This document shows positions 53,443 through 64,000 of a DNA stretch of 64,000 nucleotides, one piece after another. The stretch is taken from the NCBI GenBank assembly GCA_963576735.1, contig OY755171.1, forward strand, positions 4,464,001 to 4,528,000, in the 5' to 3' direction. This DNA is from Bedellia somnulentella. Taxonomy: Eukaryota > Arthropoda > Insecta > Lepidoptera > Bedelliidae. Each line of letters opens with the position of its first letter. The stretch's first letter is position 1. The notes below the pieces were generated by a model, which did no database searches, had not been told where the DNA came from, and worked only from the letters and a program-made list of their open reading frames with translations. The translations under genes were made by a program, and so were the position numbers.

Positions 53443-54156
53443 ACCAATAAAAATTATAAATACTAGGAGTATTAACGGGTTTTGGAAAGATAAATAAAGC
53501 TGGAATTATCATGGCGATAAGTGAATAGAAGCGAAGTTACCATCATAAAGTTAAAGCATATAAGAGCGAGAATGTGCCGAGATAAGATGCCAACTCTACA
53601 CTTTTATCTTCTTTCGTTTCGTAATTTTGTTGAAATTTATAGATATGTTTTCATTTTACTTTTTATTTTTATTGTCTTTTTGCATTATTTTTTTTGTAGG
53701 TGCTTATCCGTTTTTATATTTTTTGTGTAATGTATTTTATTGTGCCTAAAATATGTGCCTATAATAAACGTCTTTCTATTTTTGATAAGTATTTTTTGTA
53801 TATTTATTTTAAAATTAAAAGTATGTATAGCTGTGACCTAGAATATAATTAAATTTGACCAAATATTCAGAAAAAAACAGTTTTTGCCGGTACTAAGCCT
53901 TTGATAGGCATAAAACTTTTGTAGTAGTACTCTATAGTAAATTAATACTATACTGTCACTATGTTATTAATAACGTTACCCTAAACCACATACAGAATAC
54001 TAAATTAGATTCCAAACATTTTGTGCTAGCTGAAACTGAATCTCAGAATGAAATTACACCATTGCCTTTGTTTGTTTGACTTTACATCTTGAAACATATT
54101 AAAACCGTAAAAAATTGCTAATCTAAGCATTCAATGATTTAAACATAAATCAACAA
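53443..54156. other. No gene seen
   Basis: T-rich and A-rich; the hydrophobic frame at 53521-53730 is a composition effect. Confidence 0.45.
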
Positions 54157-54402
54157 ACATACATACATTTCCTCACGGCTATAAATCCCTATAAAGGGTG
54201 GCCAGAGCTAAGGAATTAGAAATTCCTCAGCCACTTTTGGAAGTTGCGTGGGGAAAAAATGGTGAAATAAAGGTTGTTGGTGATGGGTCTCAAACCGCAT
54301 CGCCCAAAAATCCCTTAAAAGCCCCAATACCGTTAGTCGCCTCTTACGTACACCCACTGGAAGAAATGGGGTACAGCCATTCTAAGCCGACACTACACAG
54401 CA
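54157..54402 (-). mobile_element. SINE-A copy, full length
   Basis: ACATACATTTCCTCACGG to GCCGACACTACACAGC; close to the 48.6-kb copy. Confidence 0.92.
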
Positions 54403-57400
54403 CATGAATTAAGTATCATTTATTATTCGTATCATTTTCTCAAAAAAAAAACGTTCTTTATATTGTTCTTTTCACTTCTTTTATGAATTGTAAAGTATTC
54501 ATAAGTCAGCAGTTTTTGTTTTATTTCATCAATCTTGAGACTTGAGGAACATAAAACAAAAACGTATAACAATGACAGAAAGTATTGCAAACATTTATCA
54601 TAGCAACATCTGGTTAAACTGAAGTAAGCTGACTTGATATAGCTTTGCGAAGTTAGACGTTTGCAACTTCAAAATTTTTGTGACTTAACTTCATAAATTA
54701 CATTGTTATTAGTAAAAGTTTTGCACTAAAATGGGAAATTGAAATTATGACCTTAAAACAAATATTAGATTCAAAACACATACATGTGATATTGACATTT
54801 CATAAGAGCAGTTCAGAATTGACTCATAGTAAAATAAGCTTTGTCTGGACGACGTTAAGTCGTTTCAAATGAGGTTTCAATTGAATGACACTCTTTTCAG
54901 TTTAGGCTTGAATAAAAAAATATGTTTGTTTGGATGTAAATCTGTGATTATTGAGTAATGCAATTAGAAACCATTTCACATTTTCGTCTCTTATTTTCTA
55001 TAGGGTTTTGTAGCCCATTGCGAAAAAACAGATTCTGATAGATTTGACATATCTGCTAGTCCGTTTATATGTTGAAATAATTTTCTACGGAAACTATTGA
55101 GCTATCTGTTTGAACTACTTCATTTTATTTTGCATTATTTTTGTTTTGGTTAATTTGATGGGTACATTATTACAACACAACCCTACAAGACATTACGCAA
55201 CTTCTAAAATGAATATTTTAAAAACATAACTGCTCCATAGTGTTTTATAAGAAACTTAGGTAAAAGATTTCCGATCCTAAAAATATTTCAAAGATATACT
55301 CGTAAAACTTTGTTTGAGGAAAGAGGACATGCGGAACGTAAAATTCATGTTTGTAATAAGAATTCCATTCTTAGTCATAAAGTTGACTGTGTCGAAGAGT
55401 TTAATATTCAATAACTAGTTTTATCTAAAACTGTTGGCGGTACGAACGAGGAGGTTAAAACGGGCGGCTCGGAACGATTACCTCGTGGTTACAATATTTA
55501 GAAAAGCCACGAGTACAAGCGAAGGAGCTTTACGTAGAATAACAACTACAATTCTTAGAAATACTCCTATTATTATCAATCACAACCGCATCGTTTACTA
55601 GTTAACTCTGATTTCTGTTTAGTATAAAATATGCTAAAAATACACGAGGACAATGTTATATGATCCATAACAACGAAAATAATAAAAAAATGTGCACATG
55701 CAACACATAAATGTCAAATTTACGATTCATAGTAAATTGTAAAATTCATGGTATATGTGTTTTGATATTTGTTTTTGATTCATATAAATCACGATTTAAA
55801 AACAGTAATAATTTAATCCAATTCAATATTTCATATGTGAAATAATTATGAATATGAGCCACAACTTATTTTATTTGGATAATTCAATTCTTTAGAAGCA
55901 AAAATTTTGTAATATCAGAACATTATTATAATAAATTATCTTGATCAGGTGTAAGCTGATAAGTGATTTGATGTGATTAAAAAAGAAGATTTTTAAAGAT
56001 TAACAATGGTTATATTTCTATTTTACTTAATAAAATACTGGTACAAAAGCAGTCTTCGCTCAAATCGTGGCTACTTGTTGCTACTCAACCCACGTACACC
56101 GCCGTCTTGCCTTTTGGATTGTTTCGTAACGTACTGTGTAACGTTCTGGAGTTTGTTTTTAAACCAGCTTCTGTCTGAGCTGCATTGTTAGTTCCGACCC
56201 GAATAGAGAATTCTTAGATGTTAGATATTATTCAGACGTAATCTTGACGTGGCTGTCCGTCATGTTGCATGAGATGCTGTATTGCTACTGAGTTTTGGAC
56301 GGAACAGGACGAATTATCTTCTTGTTTTGTTATAAACTACTGGTTATGAATAACTTTTGGTGAGTATTTAGAAGTATTCTGTCTTGACTTTAAGATATGT
56401 TGAAGGAAATATAGTTATAAATACCTTATATAACAATACATTGTACGAAATATTGATTAGGAAAGACAAATAGTAATGATGCACACATTAACAAATGTAG
56501 AATATAATCGTAAAAAAATACGATATTTATGTGTTATTCAATCGTCTTAAAAACTTTCTTTAACGTCATATAAAAACAACAAAGGAATTAATATCGATAT
56601 TCATAAAAGTCCACCTAACAAGCCCTTTTAAACAAAGACAAAGTAGAGATGATTATTTTCTGAGGCTTAGCGAACCAGTGGAAAGTTAGGGTCATCGGGA
56701 GATGGTTAAATCACGGGTTCTCTTAAAAAAAATATCATGAAAGTTACGATCTAAATTACCTGACAATTTAAATACGAGTTATTAACTTTAGTGTGAGTAA
56801 GTAACTTTACATTTTCTTTTCAAATTCCCGTGAGTTACTCAATGTAAATCTTCAACGCGGCCCTTTTTTTAGCTAAGTAACGATGAAAATTGGCCGAGGG
56901 TAAGCAACAAAGTGAGGATGAAAGTTAGGGCGGTTTACCCGGAGCTCATCGAGTCACAGGAGCCATTGAGGCGGCGCGACTGCGGAGTTTTTAATTTCGT
57001 TCCGCAGCACTCGCGGTAAACCTCGTTACAAGTTTAAATTGGCGTTTCTCGAAGCTGAGTACACCGACGTATATAATAGCAATAGATTTTAAAATACCTC
57101 AATAAAACCTTATGATTAGAAAATATGAAGACTCAAACTGAAGTTAGAACTATTTGGCGTATAGTTTTGGCTAAAAATAACACTGTAACATATTTTCTGT
57201 AAATGTTTTTCGAGGCATATAATTTTATAGGCTCAAGGCTTTTTATTATTTTTTGAGGAATGCAATTGGAAACTTTGTACTGTAAAATTAAATATATATA
57301 AACTGCTTATACACAGATAGAACAAACTTACAGTTTAAATTAAAAAAATGATACATATTTATATGCTCCCTGCGTCTTATTTTTTTTTTGTTATTGATTC

Positions 57401-57504
57401 CGTTAGCTTGCCTTAGAAAGTGTCAAATGCAGACAATAGGTACAATATTATAGACCACTATAGTGGCTAGGACCGAGGGCCTAACTTATTATTTAAAGCA
57501 TGTA
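54403..57504. other. 3.1-kb low-repeat block, no gene seen
   Basis: No recognised mobile element. A GC-richer stretch lies at 56930-57030 (GGGCGGTTTACCCGGAGCTC; GAGGCGGCGCGACTGCGGAG) and another at 55430-55490. No exon-like frame; possibly intron or intergenic DNA of a host gene outside the window. Confidence 0.45.
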
Positions 57505-57562
57505 ACCAAACTTGAGACCTCAAGATTGTGAGCCAAACCGCTAGACCATCGAGGCAGTTACT
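57505..57562 (-). mobile_element. tRNA-like SINE head scrap
   Basis: The minus strand reads CTCGATGGTCTAGCGGTTTG, an A-box-like segment, then CAATCTTGAGGTCTCAAGTT where the B box would be. Different from the SINE-B and FB-tRNA heads. Confidence 0.5.
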
Positions 57563-57649
57563 GTAGGAAAGAGATAGTTGAAAAGCTATTACCGATTCAT
57601 TATTAATATACTGGGTGATTGCAAGAGTTTTTTTAAGCAATTCAGATTA

Positions 57650-57977
57650 ACAAGATACAAAATTCAAATATGATGGTTTGGGCACATAGACAGGATGGAT
57701 GATAGAAAATTGGTAAAAGGGATCTATAGAGCTAGTGTGGATGGTAATGTTAGTAGAGGACGACCACGGAGAACACACTTGGACCAAATTGAGAGTGTGC
57801 TCAAAAAGGCTGGCGTCCGAAGTATGAAGAATAAAAGAGCATGTATGAAAAGATTGATGGATATAAACGAAGCTAGAGAGCTTTCTCAGGATCGTACGAA
57901 GTGGCGATCGATAGTCTCTGCCTACCCCAATGGGAATTAATGGCGTGAGTATATGTATGTATGTATGTATGTAAAAT
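57650..57977 (+). pseudogene. LINE-R 3' end with open C-terminal frame and long tail
   Basis: From WFGHIDRMDDRKLVKGIYRA (about 57674) through SRGRPRRTHLDQIESVLKKA, RACMKRLMDINEAREL and RTKWRSIVSAYPNGN to a TAA at 57938-57940. Then TGGCGTGAGTATATGTATG and six or more ATGT units. Open for about 89 codons, so a fairly recent 5'-truncated insertion. The protein part is the tail behind an RTE-like reverse transcriptase, absent here. Confidence 0.88.
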
Positions 57978-58362
57978 TCAAATACTTTATTCTAAGAACG
58001 AAGTATTGAACAAAGATCCGGCTCATAAAAAGCATATTATCCAAAAATCCCTGTATAAAGGTGACTCAATACAAGTCATTCTTTTTGTCCTCATTTTCCT
58101 TTTAAAGAATCGGTGCCTTGCTTTCTTTTGTATACGATATCTCTTTGAACGAAGGAAACAATAATAAGCGAGGGGCCAATGATACCTCGATGTACTAAAA
58201 TGGTTTTTTGATCTCGATAGCTACGTAAAATATGTGCCGCTTTTTATGATTATGTCTGTTACGAATTGTAGATATTTATGAGCTGAGGAAATATGAGCAG
58301 CTATTACAAATAATTTTGGAAATTACAATGATTTTAATCAATACAAGGAATAAGTATAGTAT
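57978..58362. other. No gene seen
   Basis: A 67-codon frame here begins in the LINE tail; no domain. Confidence 0.45.
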
Positions 58363-58611
58363 TGCCGTGTAGTGCCGGCTTAGAATGTCGCTACCCCTTT
58401 CTACCCACGGGTGTCGTAAGAGACGACTATTGGGGCTTTTTATTGGATTTTTGGGCGATGCGGTTGGAGACCCATCACCAAAAACCTTTATTTTTGCCAT
58501 CTTTTCCCCACTCAACTTCCAAAAGTGGCTGAGGAATTTATAATTCCTTAGCTCTGGCTGCCCCTTCTAGGGAAATATAGCCGTGAGTATATGTAAGTAT
58601 GTATGTAAGTA
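58363..58611 (+). mobile_element. SINE-A copy, full length
   Basis: CCGTGTAGTGCCGGCTTAGA to GCCGTGAGTATATGTAAG with tail; small deletion in the GACTAAGGGTATTGGGG block. Confidence 0.92.
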
Positions 58612-58983
58612 TAGTACAGTTTTATCACTTAATTTTATAGATGTAATATCTCGTGCTTATTTCACAATTATAGTTAAAACCTTGCTACACAATGTTTATT
58701 CTAGGGGACTGTACAACAACCAGAAATATTATTAAAACTAATAAAGAAACATCGTGAAAATAACCCTGCATGAATGTATTTAAAATGCAGTACCTATCTA
58801 TTCCCATTGAGTTAGCCGAATTTAAAAGTTTTGGAAAATTTAGTAAATCGATACTTTTGATACAAAGACCAGTTTTCTTCAGAGATAGTATATAGATTTA
58901 ACCTTTTTTTTACAATTCATGTATAGGTTGCGTACTTAGTGTGTTTAAATTAGTATAGTTGCAAAAAATATACATAATACATA
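58612..58983. other. No gene seen
   Basis: Spacer. Confidence 0.4.
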
Positions 58984-59099
58984 CATCACATACATCTTTT
59001 TTACCACGGAATCTCCAACAGTGAGGAATATCTAATTATTCCCTAGCTCTGGCTACCTCTCCAAGGGATTTATAGCCGTGAGAATATGTAAGTATGTAA
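58984..59099 (+). mobile_element. SINE-A 3' half, rearranged
   Basis: GAATCTCCAACAGTGAGGAA, CCTAGCTCTGGCTACCTC and GCCGTGAGAATATGTAAG. Confidence 0.75.
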
Positions 59100-59344
59100 A
59101 AAACAAAACTACAAATACTTTCTTTACGTCATGGTTTTAGATATCCTAGAAGAAAATAATAAATAAATTTCCTTAGAATCTCTTGCGCTAAAAAGTTCTA
59201 ATAATCTATAAAAAATACATGAACAGGTTAATGAACGGCGCGAAGAACTTTTACAAATATTAAGTAGGTACTAAGTTGAATTCTGCAATGTTTAAATACG
59301 ACATAATCCTGAAATGATAATAATAAAAAAAGGATTATGTTTAA

Positions 59345-59432
59345 TACGATACAAATAAGGGGTTTCGAGGATCTTACAAAGTGGTCATTGATATTTTTTC
59401 CCTGCCCCAATGGTAATCAATGGCGTAAGTTA
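59345..59432 (+). mobile_element. LINE-R 3' scrap
   Basis: TTTCGAGGATCTTACAAAGT, TTCCCTGCCCCAATGGTAAT and CAATGGCGTAAGTT align with the LINE-R terminus. Confidence 0.65.
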
Positions 59433-60281
59433 AATCCATTTAGTAAGAATATATCTAACTTTGGTATTATAAATAAAATTAAATACAATTTAATTCTAAT
59501 AAAAATAAATAAGGTCATTGGCATGGTCTGCAAGGTTATTTATTTTGATTGTGAAAAGTGCCAATAAGTAAAATCTATTCACATAAAGTCTCAACTGGCC
59601 CAACAGAAAGAAGAAGACACTTAATAAAGAACATGATGTAAAAACTATACTGTATTTAGTAAAATCATCTTTATTTAAAACTGTGACAACACAGACCTGC
59701 AGCAGCTAACAGATAATTTAGTTTAAATTTTAAACTAAACAGAAGTAACGTTGAAACTACGTCATTTGCACAGAGGCGTCACCAACAAAAGCTAGAAGGC
59801 AAATCTATAAAGACGTGTGCTCGGTGCCATCCGATTGTTGCGATACAAAGCCAATTTGTGGACGTCACTACATACGAGTAATACAGGAAGCCTAGAACAT
59901 TAGAAGAAGAGGGAATTGGACCTAATTTAGAAAAATAACTGCTAGTGTAATAGATTTCTAAAAAAAATTGTATTAAATTTGGGGTAATGGTTTTATATAA
60001 TTGTACGTATGCATAACGTAATTTCTTTTCTTTTTTTTCTTTTTTCTCTCTTATATGAACCATTTTGACGTATACAGTTTGTAGTTTTTGGTCCTTTTTT
60101 TAGAAATTGATTTTTAGCGGGATTATATAGTGTAGTAGTAAATAATATTTACTTTAATCCTATAGTACTATACATACTTATACATAGTACGGTGCTCCCT
60201 TCGTTTATATGCCTTCTCCTTAGGAAATCGTTGATAAAAATATGTATGTTTATTTCTTAGATTTAGTTCTATTTTTGTGAA
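59433..60281. other. No recognised gene
   Basis: Frames of 76 and 94 codons on opposite strands (59337-59567, 59779-60063) lack domains. Confidence 0.45.
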
Positions 60282-60366
60282 CACATACATACATTTACTC
60301 CTAGCTATAAAATCAAAATGAACCAAATCTTGAGAGCAAAATTTCCCAACCACTTTTAGAAGATGA
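60282..60366 (-). mobile_element. SINE-A 3' third, decayed
   Basis: ACATACATACATTTACTCCT, AGCTATAAAATC, CCCAACCACTTTTAGAAG. Confidence 0.55.
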
Positions 60367-60639
60367 ATGTGTAAAATTTATATGGGTGTTGTATACTATT
60401 AAATACTTCCTCGATTTAGTATAACCACAGGTCTCTTAACTTGGAATCTTTGAAATGATAAAAATATTTTTATAAGTAAGTAATAATAATAACAATAAAT
60501 CGTTTATTTTCTAAGTGACCTATGTACAAATTATACTAGAGCACATATTTTACAATTAAAATAAGAGTGAGACATATAGAGTACATTAGTACCATTATAG
60601 GTCGTGCTTGTGCAATGTACAAGTATACAACGACGTTAT
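60367..60639. other. No gene; LINE-tail-like DNA
   Basis: AATAATAATAACAATAAATC then GTTTATTTTCTAAGTGACC near 60483 resembles 3' ends of insect LINEs, without coding support. Confidence 0.35.
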
Positions 60640-60868
60640 CAAATTGTGGAGCTTTTAGCCTATCCTTGACAGAGGCGTGGATTAAAATCCCGAGTTGGAC
60701 CTATCAATGTGTCCTTGCCAAAGTCAAACGTGTGGGTATTTTATCATGGATGTTCACGGGGAGTGAAAATATCGAGAGAAAACCCACATGGCTAAGTGGT
60801 ACTTAGTAGACATGAGAAAAATGCATTGGCCCTGACCCCTGTTTCGAGCACACTGTTACTCCTTTGAT
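60640..60868 (+). mobile_element. SINE-B copy, diverged, no 3' end
   Basis: GCGTGGATTAAAATCCCGAG (B-box region), TCAAACGTGTGGGTATTTTA, AAACCCACATGGCTAAGTGG and CCTGACCCCTGTTTCGAG. Confidence 0.75.
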
Positions 60869-61322
60869 CATATCCGTAGGGAACATTTGAATTTCGAGCT
60901 TGAAAAAATGTAAATTCATCCTAAAGAACAACGAAGTCCAAATAGGCTCACGTCTGCGTTTTGGCTGCAACTCAACCGCGTGGTGTAATGAGCTTGTTTG
61001 TCTCAGTTTAACATTGCTCGACACGTCCGCTGCTAGTTGGTACACAAACTGTACGTCTGGTACATTGCTACCAATCAACTGTTGTAGACACTCTCATTTG
61101 TTTCACTAGAAAAGTGTCCGTGACGAAATTTCTATACTCATCAGAAGAATCTGGAAAGCTACGAGTATATTCCCAACTAAGTATTGAAAAAAGATAAGGC
61201 TGTGTATGGCATTTTATTTAACTATTATTGCAAAATGTATAAATTCTATATAACGTTATTTGTTTTAACCATTATTTATTAACAGTATTATGGCTTATTT
61301 GTATGATGTCACTCTTGATAGC
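60869..61322. other. No recognised gene
   Basis: Overlapping frames at 60803-61109 on both strands without domains; composition is less AT-rich than average. Confidence 0.4.
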
Positions 61323-61671
61323 AGCCGTGATAGCTCGGTGAATAGAACACCGCTTATCGTGCGAAATTGAAGGTTAAAATCTCGGTTCGGGGTTACACTG
61401 ATTTTACAAATATACTACAAATTTGTCTTTTGTAAGGTCATAGGTGTGGTTAATTCACTTGGTTGTCAACGGTGAGGGAAAACATTGCGAGTAAACATGG
61501 CTGAGTTGTAATTTGTACAAAAAGGCGATAGGCCTGCCCCCTATCATTTGAGTACACTGCCCAAGCAAAACGAGGGTAACTCTGATCACCAAGTGACATT
61601 GTAACGGGATGTTCAGAAGTATTAGTACCTTTGCCAACCCCTTCAGGTATTTACGGCGTGAACTTTTGAGT
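61323..61671 (+). mobile_element. SINE-B copy, near complete
   Basis: CGTGATAGCTCGGTGAATAG head, AAGGTTAAAATCTCGG in B-box place, ATAGGCCTGCCCCCTATCAT body, ends CAGGTATTTACGGCGTGAAC. Confidence 0.88.
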
Positions 61672-61729
61672 TGAGTTTAGTTGGATGTACTCTTCATAAT
61701 GTTTTTCTATAAATGATTTCTTTTATATG

Positions 61730-62035
61730 CTGTATAATGTCGGCTAAAACAATTCTTACCCATTTCTTGCCATGTCTATCGTATTTTACTAAAGGTTTTT
61801 TATTATTATTAATACAATAAACAACATTCAGTTAACAACCACGGGTTTCCATATTTAGTCCGGAATAGCGGGGTAGGCCACTGTATCGATGTTGTACGAT
61901 GTGGCTGAAAACTCATCAAGATTTTTATTTTATTTTACTATGTTTTCTCTGGCCAACTTTTATAAATAGCTGAGGGATTCCAATTTCTGAGACTATGGGT
62001 ACCTCTTTTTGGAATTAATAGCTTTGTTAATATGA
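61730..62035 (+). mobile_element. SINE-A copy, diverged with insertion
   Basis: TGCTGTATAATGTCGGCTAA at the 5' end; TATTATTATTAATACAATAA inserted near 61800; ATGTGGCTGAAAACTCATCA later; 3' end degenerate. Confidence 0.65.
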
Positions 62036-62701
62036 TAGGATAGAATTTCTTCTCAATCGTCAAAATATACTATCATCGTGTCCTAGACCAAATAAAACTC
62101 ACACCGAATAAGTTTTTATTCTGAAATGATGATTAGAGATCTGAAGTCAATGACTCAGTTATCATGAGAAAATATACCAAAATGAATTATTTTTAGTGGT
62201 GGATGTCAAATCAAGTCAAAACTCTTAAGTCAACACTTAAATGCTTTTAATAAAATTCGTTAGTACTTCGTGCCAAAGCCATGAATAAAGACGGCATAGC
62301 GATATGGAAACACGATAATATAGAGATAGAGTTATAAAAATACCGTAAAAACATGTTCAAGTCCGCAACAATCGTAAACAAAGTCGCAAGTGATGTAACA
62401 TAAAATTAATTTAAAAAGGACATACATTCCAGCTACAGTAATTAAAGCCGCAACAACAAAATAGTTTACACAACATTTAAAATCATTAAACAAGGGTACA
62501 AATTGTTGTTTGCCCTTCTGTTGGAGAAAACATGCGGGCAGGTGCATTTAGTAGTGTGCGGTTAGATGTAATAGTATACAGCATTATGTATGGGTGAGAT
62601 AGAACTTTTCTACTCCGATCCAAAGCTTTTGAACCGAAAATTTATGGAAAAAATTTTGATCATTGTTATTTTTCTCTATCTGTTCAATACATTTCCGAAT
62701 T
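62036..62701. other. No gene seen
   Basis: Spacer. Confidence 0.45.
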
Positions 62702-62955
62702 CATACATACCTACATATTACTCACGGCTATAAATCCCTTAACGGGGTAGCCAGAGCTTTGGAATGAGAAATTCCTCAGCTACTTTTGGAAGTTGATTGG
62801 GGAAAAGATGGTAATAATAAATGATTTTGGTGACGGGTCTCCAACCACATCACCCAAAAATCACTTGAAAAGCCCCATAGACCCTAAGTCGCCTCTTACG
62901 ATCACCCATGGGTAGAAATGGGGTAGTGTTATTCTAAGCCGACACTACGCGGCAC
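62702..62955 (-). mobile_element. SINE-A copy, full length
   Basis: CATACATACCTACATATTAC tail to GCCGACACTACGCGGC. Confidence 0.92.
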
Positions 62956-62984
62956 TAATTCATAAAGTCTACATTTAAAATTAT

Positions 62985-63050
62985 CATCGCTCAAAAACCA
63001 TTTCAAAACGCCCCACGCCCTTAATCGCCTCATACGACGACAACCGTGTT
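62985..63050 (-). mobile_element. SINE-A scrap
   Basis: CGCTCAAAAACCATTTCAAA and CCTTAATCGCCTCATACGAC align with the 5' half. Confidence 0.6.
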
Positions 63051-63129
63051 AAGATATTATTTTCTAAACAAATATTTAGGTTTTGTGCGTGCAATTAGTT
63101 TTTTTTACAACACATATTTACGATATCTA

Positions 63130-63376
63130 TAAAGTGTTGGCTTAGAATATTACTGCCCCGCTTCTGCCCGTGGGTGATTGTAACAGGCAACTGAGGATAT
63201 TGGGAATTTGCTGTGTGGTATTTGGGCGGTGCGGTTGAAAACCCATCACTAAGAACCTTGATTTTACAATCTTTTCCCCACTCAACTTCCAAAAGTGGCT
63301 GAGGATTTTTTTTGTTCTAAGGGTCCGGCTACAATTTTTGGGGATTTATAGCCGTGTGTATATTATGTATGTATAT
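63130..63376 (+). mobile_element. SINE-A copy, full length, diverged
   Basis: AAAGTGTTGGCTTAGAATAT to GCCGTGTGTATATTATGT with tail. Confidence 0.88.
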
Positions 63377-63380
63377 ACAA

Positions 63381-63500
63381 ATTCAAATCTTTTTGTTCAT
63401 GAAAACCTCATGTGGGGATTATTACTAATAAATAAAGAATAAATAAAGGAAAGAAAAATTTTGACACAGGCGGGATTCCTTTATTTATTCTATATATGTA
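63381..63500 (-). mobile_element. FB-tRNA element, collapsed copy
   Basis: Tail in reverse (TTTTTGTTCATGAAAACCTC, ATGTGGGGATTATTACTAAT), arm AATAAATAAAGGAAAGAAAA, TTTGACACAGGCGGGA, then a short opposite arm CCTTTATTTATTC. Tail and tRNA piece on the same strand, as at 34.1 kb. Inserted at the end of the SINE-A tail. Confidence 0.85.
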
Positions 63501-64000
63501 CAAATTGTTTATATTCTTTTTCAATACACAAAATTTTTAAAACTACTTCAAAATGAATCAGTAAAGAATAAGCCTTGCAAGGGGTGACTTGACGTAAGAC
63601 CTATTCAGTACGTGTCGACATTTCTCTTGTAGGAATCTAGAATTGCTCCCCACGAAAACGAGATAAACGAACTACCACTTTATGTTGACCCCATTCCTCT
63701 TACAATTTACATCAAACAGAGTTTCTTGCAACTGGATGGTATTAGTCGCTAGGACGCTGACAAAGTGTTTATAACACAATTCCGTTTAAAACCTTGATTT
63801 GAATACTTCATACACTGTTTAGAAATAGACGAGAGAGATCGATTTGTCTTTAGTGGTAGTAATTACTTCGTTGGTATAGAATATTGCTTTAACTTCACGT
63901 AGCCAGGAGGCAATAAAATAAAAACATAGTATCAATTATCAATTACAATTTAATCTTCGATATTGTTTTACAATAGTGAAAATAAAAACCAAATTGGTAT
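63501..64000. other. No gene seen
   Basis: Spacer to the end of the window. Confidence 0.45.

Noticed and set aside
9571..63376. Interspersed 250-bp repeats as exons of a gene family
   Set aside because: No consistent frame; copies share a SINE-type tail and some are target sites of other insertions.

Overview
This is an AT-rich eukaryotic window with no intact host gene. No open frame longer than about 180 codons is real, and every recognisable coding stretch belongs to a decayed transposable element. The repeat content points to an insect, most likely a moth or butterfly: RTE-like LINE 3' ends with GTAT/ATGT tails, abundant short SINEs, Helitrons with an OTU protease, a Penelope-like element, and repeats whose text I recognise as common in Lepidoptera. 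The species call is inference.

Family names used below are local labels. SINE-A is about 250 bp, runs from GTGTAGTGTCGGCTTAGAAT to GCCGTGAGTATATGTATG, and has more than 30 copies or fragments. SINE-B is about 350 bp, has a tRNA-like head, and ends in GGCGTGAACGTTTATGTTATG. LINE-R is an RTE-like LINE represented by 3' fragments. FB-tRNA is a fold-back element with a tRNA-like tip. MITE-K is a 140-bp inverted-repeat element.

Layout. 0-8 kb: fold-back MITE, LINE-R with a 5' inversion, SINE-B, SINE-A, then a 1.8-kb long-inverted-repeat element (4.1-5.9 kb) whose loop holds a SINE-A and a Helitron segment. 8-16 kb: a MITE, many SINE-A copies, a SINE-B nested in SINE-A (12 kb) and a CR1/Jockey-like LINE end. 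16-25 kb: MITE-K, a LINE-R relic with a YADD reverse-transcriptase motif, SINE-B copies, a 0.5-kb hairpin. 26-32 kb: LINE-R ends inside an inverted pair, a Penelope-like GIY-YIG fragment (28 kb), a second LINE type (31 kb). 32-36 kb: MITE-K in SINE-B and FB-tRNA in SINE-A. 37-40 kb: low-repeat DNA. 40-47 kb: a P-element-like insertion with an exact 8-bp duplication, a Tc1-like relic, two piggyBac-like relatives, and a cluster of FB-tRNA copies. 47-53 kb: tandem MITE-K, SINE-A, then a Helitron relic with OTU and helicase pieces and a 189-bp perfect inverted repeat, all inside a SINE-A. 54-57 kb: low-repeat DNA. 57-64 kb: LINE-R 3' end, SINEs, FB-tRNA.

How the parts relate. LINE-R, SINE-A and SINE-B share a 3' terminal design (C-rich/G-rich mini-hairpin, then GCGTGA or CCGTGA, then a short tandem tail), which suggests that the SINEs borrow the machinery of RTE-type LINEs. 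SINE-A is the host of most nested insertions and so is an old layer; SINE-B, FB-tRNA, the P-like element and the Helitron came later.
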